Of a DNA stretch of 40,032 nt, positions 8,167 to 15,691 are shown one piece after another. Origin of the DNA: Myxococcales bacterium (GTDB lineage Bacteria > Myxococcota_A > Polyangia > Polyangiales > Polyangiaceae); contig JAJZQG010000058.1 of NCBI GenBank assembly GCA_021847645.1, positions 1 to 40,032 on the forward strand, written 5' to 3'. Every line of letters begins with the position of its first letter. Within the stretch, counting starts at the first letter, position 1. The notes beneath the pieces are model-generated. The model ran no database searches and was not told where the DNA came from. It saw only the letters and a program-made list of their open reading frames with translations. The position numbers and the translations under genes were made by a program.

Positions 8167-8502
8167 CGTGCGCTACCTTCCCATGGGGCCAAGAGCCGAA
8201 GCCGCGCGCCGTGGCCGCGAACGTCCGCGGGTGGTATCGAAAGCCAGGCGGGGCGGCATTGGGGGAAATCTCCAAAGTACGCGGCCTGGCTAGCCCAGAC
8301 CGCCGATCCACTTCTTGTACACGAACGCAGCGCGGTCAGCAATCGCGAAGCCTTGTGCGGCAGGAATCGGGCAGTTGGTGGTCCTCGCTCGCTTCGTGCT
8401 GCGCCGTACCGGACAACGCCGGGCCGGGCGCGCATGACTGGCATCCATGTCGCGAGCGGCTAGCTGGACGTCACGGGCAAGTGTACCGCACGCGCCTCGC
8501 GC
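8167..8502. other. 336-base intergenic stretch, promoter side of the Cys-rich lipoprotein gene
   Basis: It should hold the promoter for the minus-strand gene starting at 8166, but I see no convincing -35/-10 pair. A 16-bp imperfect palindrome, CCGCGAACGTCCGCGG (8215-8230, 7 of 8 arm positions), lies about 50 bases upstream of the start. In DNA this GC-rich, such a palindrome is easily produced by chance. No gene, repeat or terminator is otherwise seen. Confidence 0.35.
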
Positions 8503-9348
8503 TCAACCCAGCGCCCGCGAACCGATCGTCACCAGGTGCTGACGTTGTCCCGGCAGGCGACGACCCCCCAGAACCATCAACGGGACAGCCGGCTGCTCGA
8601 CGAGCCGTACCCCACGCGCCCAGCGCAGGGCCACATCCCGGGACGCGGGCGCGTCGATACGGATGGGCTGCGCCTGATCGGTCGCGAGGGCGTCCAGCAG
8701 GCAACGACCCACGTCGTCGTCAAGGGCGAGCACCGGCCCAATCACGGTGTGGCGTCCCACCTGCGAGGCAAAGCCCGCGCCCAGCAGCACGTCGCCCCGC
8801 CATGCGCCGAGCATGCGGTTCGCGTCCGCGACCATCCGGGCGAGCATCCTGGCGCGCGATACGCCGAAACACCGTTGGTCGAGCGTAAGGACCGACGCGA
8901 GGTCGCCCGGGAGCAAGGCTCGCACTTCGCAGTCGCCGTCGACCTGCGGCGACAAGCGCGGAATTCCGGCGAACTGCACTAACTGCTCCGTTGCGACGAA
9001 CCCGAGCTGCTCGTACAACGGGCGGCCCATGTCCGTGGCGTACAGGTAGGTGAGAGGCGGGGCATCCGCCAGGAGCGTGGACATCAAATGGCGAGCGATG
9101 CCACGCCGCGCGAGCGACGTACGCACCAGTACCATGGCAGCGAGCCCCACGCGGTCCTCATAGGCCAACAGCAGCGCAGTGCCCGCCAGCGTCCCGTCCG
9201 GCAGAGAGCAGCCCCAGCCGCGGCCGACGTCGAGCATCAGCCGCCAGCGAGCCTCGCCCACGTCCCAGCCCCGGTCGACGGCGAGGGATTCACACGCAGC
9301 GATGTCGTCGCCGGTGAGCGGGCGAACATGGCAATCGGGCATGGTCAT
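8503..9348 (-). CDS. two-domain GNAT-family N-acetyltransferase (YitH-like)
   Basis: This 281-residue protein begins 'MTMPDCHVRPLTGDDIAACE', a standard GNAT opening. Residues of about 1-130 form the acetyl-CoA-binding GNAT fold; motif A is 'LVRTSLARRGIARHLM', with R-x-x-G-I-A contacting the CoA pyrophosphate, followed by 'YLYATDMGRPLYEQLGF', the usual beta5/alpha4 region. The C-terminal half (about 140-281, 'QRCFGVSRARMLARMV', 'GPVLALDDDVGRCLLDAL') resembles the second domain (Acetyltransf_18) of YitH/YitI-type proteins, which acetylate small amines or metabolites. The substrate is unknown. ATG 9348 and ATG 9342 are both plausible starts; the long open frame upstream lacks domain content. The gene is divergent from the lipoprotein at 9493. 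Confidence 0.75.
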   Translation of the reverse strand: MTMPDCHVRPLTGDDIAACESLAVDRGWDVGEARWRLMLDVGRGWGCSLPDGTLAGTALLLAYEDRVGLAAMVLVRTSLARRGIARHLMSTLLADAPPLTYLYATDMGRPLYEQLGFVATEQLVQFAGIPRLSPQVDGDCEVRALLPGDLASVLTLDQRCFGVSRARMLARMVADANRMLGAWRGDVLLGAGFASQVGRHTVIGPVLALDDDVGRCLLDALATDQAQPIRIDAPASRDVALRWARGVRLVEQPAVPLMVLGGRRLPGQRQHLVTIGSRALG

Positions 9349-9492
9349 GGGCGCACCATAGCAACGGGCGCCCTGGCTGTCGCGACGTTCTGCCTCGGGG
9401 CGTGCGCCGAAGACAGGAGAGCACTGCCCTTCAATGGTCGAGGCCGCGAGCTGGCCTTCCCGGTCCAACACGCCTTCTGGTAGGATGGCTCC

Positions 9493-10650
9493 ATGGGTCG
9501 CAGCGGGCTGGTGCTGATCTGGGTGCTCGCAGCGGCGGCGGCGTCCGGCGCGACCGCCTGCTCGGAGGACGGTTCGCCGGCATCGGCGTTGAATCAGCAA
9601 GGAAGCGGGGGTGCGAGCGCTGGCAGCGGCGGCAGCGTCTCCGGCAGCGGCGGCGACGGCACGGACAGCGGCGGATCGACGGAACCCCCGGGCCCCGATC
9701 AGCACTGCATGGTGCCGGACGTGGACAGCACGGTGACCCGTATCGCCGTGGATCCCGATCCACTCACGACGACCGATGCGCCGATCGTGCGCGTGTCGGA
9801 TTCGGTGACGGGGCACACCAACGTGACTGTCCGCCTTTGTACTCCGGCCGGGCCCGTGACTCCTTCGTTTGGAGGAGTGGACAGTGCGGCCGCGCCGTTT
9901 GCGTGGCATTGGGATGCACCGGCTCTGCCGGCGGGAACCACGCAGGTGATCTTCCAAGCGGATCCTTCGGCGACCACATATCGGACGCTGCGGATCGACG
10001 TGGCGGAAGGCTCGGGTGCGGACGGCGGCAGCTCCGATGCTGCGGCCGACGGGTCGGCCGGGCCTCCGTCCTTTGGTCTATGTGATAATCCCCAGGGCAA
10101 TATCCTCGCCCACGCCGGGTTCGAGGAAGGGATGAGCGGCCTTGCGCCCGCGTTCTGGCAGGTGCGCAACCCGGACATGCCGAACGGCGCATGCCTGGCG
10201 TCCGGCACGCCGGACTCGCACGTATTCTTGAGCGACGGCCCGCCCGGGTGCGGTGGAAACGCGGTGAGCGTGGACGCGCACGGGCAGTGGGATTGCTACG
10301 CGATCCAGCTCTTCAGCGAGTACGGCACCATCGAAGGCGGGAAGACCTATCGCATCAGCGCCGCCGCACGAAGCACGGGCAACGCACCGAGTGGCGGAGG
10401 GACGATTTGCCCCGAGTGCGCCGCCGCCTGGTTCCACCTCGGCGCCCAGTGGCTCGACGCGAGCGACGCGGTCTTCGGGGACATCAAGAACCCCAAGCCC
10501 GCAACGGCGGAGCTGAACGACTATGACTGGAAGCTTCTCTGGTGGGACGTCGCGGCACCGCCTCAGGCAAGGCGTATCGTGGTCTGGCTGTCTGCGCACT
10601 ACCCGGGCAAGGTCGAGTTCGACAACGTCGCGGTGGTCGAGCTCGATTGA
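9493..10650 (+). CDS. lipoprotein with Gly/Ser tether and carbohydrate-binding-like C-terminal domain
   Basis: This is a 385-residue protein. The signal ends in 'SGATAC' (Cys23), and residues of about 35-65 are a Gly/Ser-rich tether ('GSGGASAGSGGSVSGSGG'). Next is a beta-sandwich-like segment (about 70-175, 'STVTRIAVDPDPLTTTDAP') and a second Asp/Ser/Ala linker. The final domain (about 200-385) opens 'NILAHAGFEEGMSGLAPAFW' and closes 'PGKVEFDNVAVVEL'. That opening ('N...GFE.G..GW') and closing ('v.fDnV.v') frame is typical of CBM4/9-like carbohydrate-binding jelly rolls, so glycan binding at the surface is likely but unproven. Its cysteines sit close together (for example 'TICPEC'). An AGGA Shine-Dalgarno lies about eight bases before the ATG. 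The gene is monocistronic and converges with the gene ending at 10701. Confidence 0.65.
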   Translation: MGRSGLVLIWVLAAAAASGATACSEDGSPASALNQQGSGGASAGSGGSVSGSGGDGTDSGGSTEPPGPDQHCMVPDVDSTVTRIAVDPDPLTTTDAPIVRVSDSVTGHTNVTVRLCTPAGPVTPSFGGVDSAAAPFAWHWDAPALPAGTTQVIFQADPSATTYRTLRIDVAEGSGADGGSSDAAADGSAGPPSFGLCDNPQGNILAHAGFEEGMSGLAPAFWQVRNPDMPNGACLASGTPDSHVFLSDGPPGCGGNAVSVDAHGQWDCYAIQLFSEYGTIEGGKTYRISAAARSTGNAPSGGGTICPECAAAWFHLGAQWLDASDAVFGDIKNPKPATAELNDYDWKLLWWDVAAPPQARRIVVWLSAHYPGKVEFDNVAVVELD

Positions 10651-10700
10651 CTCGTAGCGCTCTCGATGCGCCGCAGCCGTCGCCGCGCGGCCGGTTCGAC

Positions 10701-12206
10701 CTACCACGTACAGGTGTCGGCCGTCGACGGGTCGCAAGGCCCAGCGGCGGCGATGGTGAGCTCGTAGGCCGAACAGGTCTTCGTCGTCGCGGCCGGGTTG
10801 CGCATGACACCTACCAGACGCGCGATGGATCGGTCGTCGCAATGGTTCTGGCCGGTGACATTGCCGCAGGGCGCCTCCCCGGCGCCTCCGTTCGAGAAGT
10901 TCACGCACGTGTCGACCGACGTGTACTGCGGCGCGGTCGGGGCCGCGGTGCACGCCGACACCACGACGAACACGAATTCGTCGTTCGGGTTCGACGTCAG
11001 CGCGATGCTCGCGTGGAAGCTGTTGGTGCCGCTCTCCGCGGTGTCCGTGAACGTCAGTGCAAACCAGTCCACCTCGGTATCCGACGACAACGTGCCGGAG
11101 ATCGTCCGGGATGCCGTTCCCCCGACGTCGGCAACGGCCGCGACCGCATGGGGCGTGCCGCAGGAACCGCCGTCGGTGCTCTGGAAGGCATCGACCACAC
11201 AGGGACAGCCGTCGGACTGGGGCAGGCCCGCCGGGTAGTTGGTGTAGCCCGGGGCGCAGACCATCGTGCAGGTGCCGCCGCTGCAGCTGCAGGTCGCGTG
11301 CGGCAGGTCGTCCACGACTCCATTGCAGTCGTCGTCGAGACCGTTGCACACCTCCGGCGACGGAGTGGTGGCCGTGCAGCCGACGAACGCGCCTTGGCTG
11401 CCGTCGCACGTCTCGACGCCGGTGCACACGATCCCGTTGGCGGTATTCTGGCAAGGCCGCGTGTCACCGTTGCGGTTGGGTGCACAAGGACACTGTGCGC
11501 CGCCCTGGGGCACGCAGACCTTGTTGCCCGATACGGTCTGGCACTCGAGCCCTGTGGGACAGGTGCCGTCGAAGGAGCAATCGACGGCGCAATAGAGCTG
11601 TCCGCCGCTTGCGGAGAGGCAGTGGTTGCCCTGGATCTTGCAGTCGTCGTCCGTGGCGCACGTGGCGCAGGCCTCGTCGTGGTACGGCGCACACACCTTG
11701 CCGAGCGCGCTGACGGTGGTGCACCGGGTGCCGTCGGGGCACGGTGTATTGGGCAAACAGGGGCGAATACACGCCTTGTTGGGCGCGCCGGGCTGGCCCA
11801 CGTCGTCGCAGAAGCCCGAGGCGCATTCCGCGTTGGTGCTGCAAGCCGAGCCCAGAGGCAGCCCGGCGCCGGTTTCGGAGCCCGCCTCCGAGGGTGCGTC
11901 GGTGGCGGCGTCCGTCGTGCTGTCGGGGGACACATCGGCCGCCGCGTCACCCGCTTGGCCGCCGCCACCGGTTGCCGTAGAGTCCGGCGCGGCGTCCTGA
12001 CCAGCGGTGCCGCCCGTTCCCCCGGAGCCGTCCGGACCGGCCTCGGGCGATCCCCCGGCGCCGCCGCCGTCATCGGTCGGCGTGTAGTCGCCCCCGGGGG
12101 TCGTCGTGCCACCGGTCGCGCACCCGAAGCCACAAGCCGTGGTGAACAGCACGATGGCCGCGGCCCGGGCGCTGGGCCTGGCTGCCGCTCGTCGGTGTGT
12201 GCGCAT
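10701..12206 (-). CDS. Cys-rich lipoprotein with MopE-type putative metal-binding motif
   Basis: This is a 501-residue protein. The hydrophobic signal ends 'LFTTACGFGCA', with Cys25 the likelier lipidation site and Cys29 an alternative. Residues 31-115 are a Gly/Asp/Ser/Thr-rich tether; residues 119-340 are cysteine-rich with two 'CSTNAEC / CATDDDC' style units. At 285-300 is the 'EVCNGLDDDCNGVVDD' motif of the MopE/SACCP metal-binding family (acidic, calcium- or copper-like ligand set). The C-terminal part (about 350-501, 'GTLSSDTEVDWFALTFTD') looks like a beta-sandwich pre-peptidase-C-type domain. The ATG at 12206 is fixed by a GGAGG site five bases upstream. The cellular role is unknown, but the architecture is that of an outer-surface protein stabilised by disulfides and metal. 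Confidence 0.75.
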   Translation of the reverse strand: MRTHRRAAARPSARAAAIVLFTTACGFGCATGGTTTPGGDYTPTDDGGGAGGSPEAGPDGSGGTGGTAGQDAAPDSTATGGGGQAGDAAADVSPDSTTDAATDAPSEAGSETGAGLPLGSACSTNAECASGFCDDVGQPGAPNKACIRPCLPNTPCPDGTRCTTVSALGKVCAPYHDEACATCATDDDCKIQGNHCLSASGGQLYCAVDCSFDGTCPTGLECQTVSGNKVCVPQGGAQCPCAPNRNGDTRPCQNTANGIVCTGVETCDGSQGAFVGCTATTPSPEVCNGLDDDCNGVVDDLPHATCSCSGGTCTMVCAPGYTNYPAGLPQSDGCPCVVDAFQSTDGGSCGTPHAVAAVADVGGTASRTISGTLSSDTEVDWFALTFTDTAESGTNSFHASIALTSNPNDEFVFVVVSACTAAPTAPQYTSVDTCVNFSNGGAGEAPCGNVTGQNHCDDRSIARLVGVMRNPAATTKTCSAYELTIAAAGPCDPSTADTCTW

Positions 12207-12565
12207 ATCGGCCTCCAAGGATAGTGTTGGCAGTGTACGTGGCGCTGGGGTGCCGGTCAATTCGCCTGGCCGCACCGGGCGCGGTGGCCCGGCGGGTGCA
12301 ACGTGTCGCGCAGCACGACCGCGGCAGCCGAGCGCCGCTCAGCAGTGGTGCGCTCGAGCCCGGGCAACGAGGCGGCATCGTTTGTTTTACAACTATTCTA
12401 TCGGCGGTGCGGTGAGCCAGGGCCACGCGGGACCTGCAAGCGGACGATCGGTGCTTGATGCGTGCTTCGCGCGCGACGATCCCGCGCAGGAATAGGGGCT
12501 CGGCGTCTCGAGCCCCTACCGGAACGGGATGATCCTTGGATGGGAGGCCCCTTGCTCGGCAACGG
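12207..12565. other. 359-base intergenic stretch with terminator and AT-rich patch
   Basis: It contains the strong hairpin at 12493-12518, annotated separately. A conspicuous AT-rich patch lies around 12380-12405 (TTGTTTTACAACTATTCTAT on the plus strand), 170 to 200 bases upstream of the minus-strand lipoprotein start at 12206. That patch is the likeliest promoter site for the gene, but no clean -35/-10 pair with 16-18 base spacing can be assigned. No coding frame is supported. Confidence 0.4.
12493..12518 (-). terminator. perfect 10-bp hairpin after the unknown two-gene operon
   Basis: TAGGGGCTCG (12493-12502) and CGAGCCCCTA (12509-12518) pair perfectly around the six-base loop GCGTCT. It lies 47 bases beyond the stop of the minus-strand gene ending at 12566, the expected place for an intrinsic terminator. 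No T-run follows on the minus strand, so it may act by stem stability alone or mark a processed 3' end. Confidence 0.65.
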
Positions 12566-13453
12566 TCAATGGGCGGCGGCAGCCTGGTAGGCCGCGAGCT
12601 CCTCGACAACGGATGCCGCGGCGCGGGGCGCCCACGGCGCCGAGCTTCCGTTGAGCATCTGGAGCGCTTCGCGCAGCACGCCCACCGCGCCGTCCCCCGC
12701 GCCGTGGCGAAGCGCGCGGACCGCCAGCGCGTGCCCGGCGTCGGTCGCGGCGAGCGACAGGATCGGCGCCGTCCACCGGAACCCGGGGCGCTTTCGCGTG
12801 CAGCTCGCCAGATCGGTCAGCGGCGTGGCGGCAAGCAGACTGCCCAACGTCCGGTCGAAGGCTTCGCGCAACGTGTCGTTGTCCGAGACCATGTCCGCCA
12901 GCGTGAGCCGATCGTTGCGCACGTGCACGCGCCGCAGCTCGGGCCAGGACAGCAGCCGGCCGGGCGCCGCCCGCCCCCGAAATGTTGCCGAGCCCGACCA
13001 CCACGACACGTGGACATCGACGCGCTCGATCTGCAGCAGACGAAAGAACGTTGCATGCCTGCCGAGGGCCTCGCCCGCCGTCCCGACCGGTGCCACGCCG
13101 TCCAGGATGCGGTCCGCCCACTCGAGCACGTGCCTGGTCTTGTGGGGGGAGAATAGGGAGTTGGTTTCGGCGTTGGCCGCGATGAGAAGGTTGTTGAGCG
13201 CCGCGGCCATCAGCCACTCCGCACGGCCAGGCGGCGACAGCGCGTCGATCGGGCACAGAACCCGCACGTGCCGTACCCGCATCAGCTCGACCCAGGACGC
13301 GTCGCTGCCGTGGGCGCTGCCGGCTCCCACCTCGGCGGTCGCCTCGGCCTGCGCGGGCTCGACCGGGTCGATCGGGCGAAGCTGCTTGCCCGTCACCAGC
13401 GGCGCGATCACGCGCTCGTGCAGCTCGGCGGCCATGCGGACGACGTCGCTCAT
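12566..13453 (-). CDS. conserved-looking hypothetical protein, second gene of a two-gene operon
   Basis: This 295-residue protein belongs to no family I recognise. It has no signal peptide or membrane segment, so it should be cytoplasmic. The sequence looks real: it keeps the regional codon bias and has a mixed alpha/beta core ('SWVELMRVRHVRVLCPIDAL', 'FFRLLQIERVDVHVSWW', 'RLLSWPELRRVHVRNDRL') and an Ala-rich helical end (about 225-295). Its start is six bases downstream of the stop of the 489-residue gene, so the two are almost certainly cotranscribed and probably act together. A strong hairpin follows. No catalytic motif can be named. Confidence 0.6.
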   Translation of the reverse strand: MSDVVRMAAELHERVIAPLVTGKQLRPIDPVEPAQAEATAEVGAGSAHGSDASWVELMRVRHVRVLCPIDALSPPGRAEWLMAAALNNLLIAANAETNSLFSPHKTRHVLEWADRILDGVAPVGTAGEALGRHATFFRLLQIERVDVHVSWWSGSATFRGRAAPGRLLSWPELRRVHVRNDRLTLADMVSDNDTLREAFDRTLGSLLAATPLTDLASCTRKRPGFRWTAPILSLAATDAGHALAVRALRHGAGDGAVGVLREALQMLNGSSAPWAPRAAASVVEELAAYQAAAAH

Positions 13454-13459
13454 GCCGCG

Positions 13460-14929
13460 CTAGGCTCCTGTCCCGTCGGGCGTGGGCGGGCGGTCGCCGA
13501 ACACGACCTGGGGCAGCTGCGCGGACAGCGCGGACTCGATAGCGGACGCATCCAGCGGCGACCACGAGTGGCCTTCGATCATGGCGTCGACCAGGGGGAC
13601 GAAGGCCGCGCGCGGCACGCCGACCGCCGGCTTGCCGGGCAACAGGAAGATGGCGTGGTCGGCGGGTGACCCCAGCGCCCGGAACAGCACCTCGGGCTCG
13701 ATGGCAGGCACCGGGTCGTAGCCTGCTGCGACGAACAGGTTGGGGCGCAGCTCGCGCATGAACTGGCCGACCGGCGTGGACTCGACGCCCTGCCGGTTGA
13801 TCAGGAAGGCGCCCACCCGCGTGAATGCGATGGAGGCGTCGCGCAGCGTGCGTGTGCCGAGCGCATAGATCACGCGCCGCAGGACGGGGAACTCGTTGGG
13901 GGCCACGTACGAGGCGTGCACCGAGGTCCAGGGTTCGATGCTGGGCATGAGACGAACCGGAACGGCGATCGGGCCGAACGCTTCGGGGCGCACCGGCACG
14001 GCCGCGGCGAAGCCGGCCTGCTCGGAGAGCGTGACGCGCGCAAAGGAGGACACGTCGCCCAGCGCAGGCACCTTGTCGACGACCAGCGGCTCTTGGCCCC
14101 GTCCCTGGAACAGCACCAGGCCGCTGTCGCGAAAGACCGGGCACGCCCGCAGCGTGACGGGATGCCGCCAACCGACCTCGAGCGCCACCCCGGGCGCGAC
14201 CGGGCGATACGTGGTAACACCCGGCGTGCTGCGAAACAGCGGCGCCATGCGATCGGGCAGCTCGGGGACATCGAACAGGAACCTGCGCACCGGGCCGTCG
14301 TCCAGAGCGGACAGCGGCGGCCACTCGACCACGCCCATCCGCGCATCGACCTGCGAGCGAATGAAGTAGTGGATGACGGCCGGTCCAAGGCCTTCCTCGG
14401 CCACGATCCAGCACGGCCCCGGCTCGCGGCCGAACGAAGGATCGTTGTGCGGCCGCAGGCGCAGCAGCAGCGACGCCAAGTCGAAGTCGCGCTCGTGCGT
14501 GTAGGTCTGCGTGAACAGGTTGTGATAGAGCACGTAGTCGCCGTCGACCGCGAGCACCTCGGCAACGTCGTAGCCGAAGGGAGCGGCCGCGTCGCGGTAC
14601 TGCACGAAGTGGGCGGAGGTACCGGTGAACGTGTTGCCGAAGGCGGCGCGGGCGACCTCGGCGATGCGGTCCATGCGCTCGCTGCCCTGGGCGGCGAACG
14701 ACAGGACAATCTCGCGCGTATTCATGCGCGACTTGACGACCTCGATGCGAAGGGTCGGCAGGATGTCGGCGAGGGACTGGGACGAGGTGAACAAGGACAG
14801 GAACGCGACGAGCCGCTCGAGGGAGGCCAGCAGCACGACTCCGCGGGAACCGAGGGCGACACCCTTGGCGTCGACGCCGACGCCGGGCAGGCGCAGGCGG
14901 GTCTGGTGCATCGCAACCCGTTCGAGCAT
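13460..14929 (-). CDS. hypothetical protein of 489 residues, first gene of a two-gene operon
   Basis: I do not recognise this protein. It lacks a signal peptide and transmembrane segments. The sequence suggests a multidomain alpha/beta protein: an N-terminal region with 'GVVLLASLERLVAFLSLFTS', a middle part rich in short strands ('YDVAEVLAVDGDYVLYHNLF', 'GPCWIVAEEGLGPAVIHYFI'), and a later part in which hydrophobic strands alternate with Pro/Arg turns ('FGPIAVPVRLMPSIEP', 'RVGAFLINRQGVESTPVGQF'). The start is uncertain: ATG 14929 (MLERVAMHQ) is used, but ATG 14911 is also possible and neither has a strong Shine-Dalgarno. The next gene follows after six bases. The oppositely oriented gene at 15047 is only 117 bases away and may share a control region. 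Confidence 0.55.
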   Translation of the reverse strand: MLERVAMHQTRLRLPGVGVDAKGVALGSRGVVLLASLERLVAFLSLFTSSQSLADILPTLRIEVVKSRMNTREIVLSFAAQGSERMDRIAEVARAAFGNTFTGTSAHFVQYRDAAAPFGYDVAEVLAVDGDYVLYHNLFTQTYTHERDFDLASLLLRLRPHNDPSFGREPGPCWIVAEEGLGPAVIHYFIRSQVDARMGVVEWPPLSALDDGPVRRFLFDVPELPDRMAPLFRSTPGVTTYRPVAPGVALEVGWRHPVTLRACPVFRDSGLVLFQGRGQEPLVVDKVPALGDVSSFARVTLSEQAGFAAAVPVRPEAFGPIAVPVRLMPSIEPWTSVHASYVAPNEFPVLRRVIYALGTRTLRDASIAFTRVGAFLINRQGVESTPVGQFMRELRPNLFVAAGYDPVPAIEPEVLFRALGSPADHAIFLLPGKPAVGVPRAAFVPLVDAMIEGHSWSPLDASAIESALSAQLPQVVFGDRPPTPDGTGA

Positions 14930-15046
14930 GGCGAAGAGCCTAGCCGAACGCGCCGGGATTGTCAGGGCACGCGCGCAAGCCAGGGCGCCGGCGCGGGCAC
15001 GTCGCCCCTGGCCGGCTCCGCTCATCTGTGGTTGCATGGACCGTCG

Positions 15047-15646
15047 ATGGCGTCGGACGTTCCGTGGTCGGCCTGCGTGCACGACCTGCGCGTATTGGTT
15101 TCCGCGATTCGGCTGCTGGCCGACGAGGTGACCGCTGCGCCGGGAGCGGCGCAGGACGTTCCGGAGCGGCTGCGCGAGCAGGTGGATCTGCTAGCCGAGG
15201 TGCTTCAGCTGCTCAGCGCGATGGAGCAGAATGACGAGGAGAGCTTCGGTGAGGTGGATGCGCGAGCGCTGGTGTGGCTGGCGCGCACGCGTCAGCCCGA
15301 GGCGTTCATGGGCAACATGCCCAGCCCGGTCTGGGTTCGCACCAGCGTGCCCACGATGCTGGATCTGGTCGACGTGGTGGTCGGCTGGGTTCGCGCGAGC
15401 GTGAGCCGCGTGAAGATCGTGGCCGTGCCGCGTCCTCCCGCCTTGTTCATCGTTGCGGCGCCCGCACCCAACGAGCGCGTGCTGGACGTCGCCCACGATC
15501 GCGAGACCGAGCAGACCATCATGAGCCTGGCGAGCGCCGCGCACGTGGAGGTCGCTCTGCGTGCCTCGCCCCGATCCGCAACGATCGAATTCCTGTCGGC
15601 GGACTCGATCGCACCAGGCGAACCCGACGACGACGACGACGGCTGA
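15047..15646 (+). CDS. small protein resembling a degenerate histidine kinase core
   Basis: This 199-residue protein opens 'MASDVPWSACVHDLRVLVSA', continues as a long helix pair ('IRLLADEV', 'LREQVDLLAEVLQLLSAM'), then about 110 residues of alpha/beta sequence ending in an acidic tail (EPDDDDDG). The His-Asp-Leu-Arg at residues 12-15 within a helical hairpin, and the order of strands and helices after it ('LVDVVVGWVRASVSRVKIVA', 'PALFIVAAPAPNERVLDV', 'IMSLASAAHVEVALRASP'), recall a DHp-HATPase module. However, the N, G1 and G2 ATP-binding motifs are not preserved, so it is unlikely to be an active kinase. A partner or scaffold role is possible. The start codon lacks a clear Shine-Dalgarno. 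The L,D-transpeptidase gene follows after 45 bases. Confidence 0.5.
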   Translation: MASDVPWSACVHDLRVLVSAIRLLADEVTAAPGAAQDVPERLREQVDLLAEVLQLLSAMEQNDEESFGEVDARALVWLARTRQPEAFMGNMPSPVWVRTSVPTMLDLVDVVVGWVRASVSRVKIVAVPRPPALFIVAAPAPNERVLDVAHDRETEQTIMSLASAAHVEVALRASPRSATIEFLSADSIAPGEPDDDDDG

Positions 15647-15691
15647 GGACTTGGCCCTGGACGTCAGGATCGGATACGAGCCGTGGGATCC

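Noticed and set aside
8215..8230. 16-bp imperfect palindrome CCGCGAACGTCCGCGG upstream of the large lipoprotein gene
   Set aside because: Such GC-only palindromes are expected by chance in DNA of this composition, and no promoter element or second copy supports it.
5539..8463. Very long open frame on the plus strand opposite the Cys-rich lipoprotein gene
   Set aside because: It mirrors the minus-strand gene: Ala/Arg/Val-rich with no start signal or domain. The minus strand has a lipobox, repeats and a recognisable C-terminal domain.
10542..12224. 560-codon plus-strand frame opposite the MopE-motif lipoprotein
   Set aside because: Arg/Ala/Gly-rich shadow of the minus-strand gene, without a ribosome site or family motif.
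13916..15046. N-terminal extension of the gene at 15047 running opposite the 489-residue gene
   Set aside because: The extra sequence is Arg/Gly/Gln-rich antisense-type and changes character exactly where the minus-strand gene begins. The ATG at 15047 gives a sensible protein.
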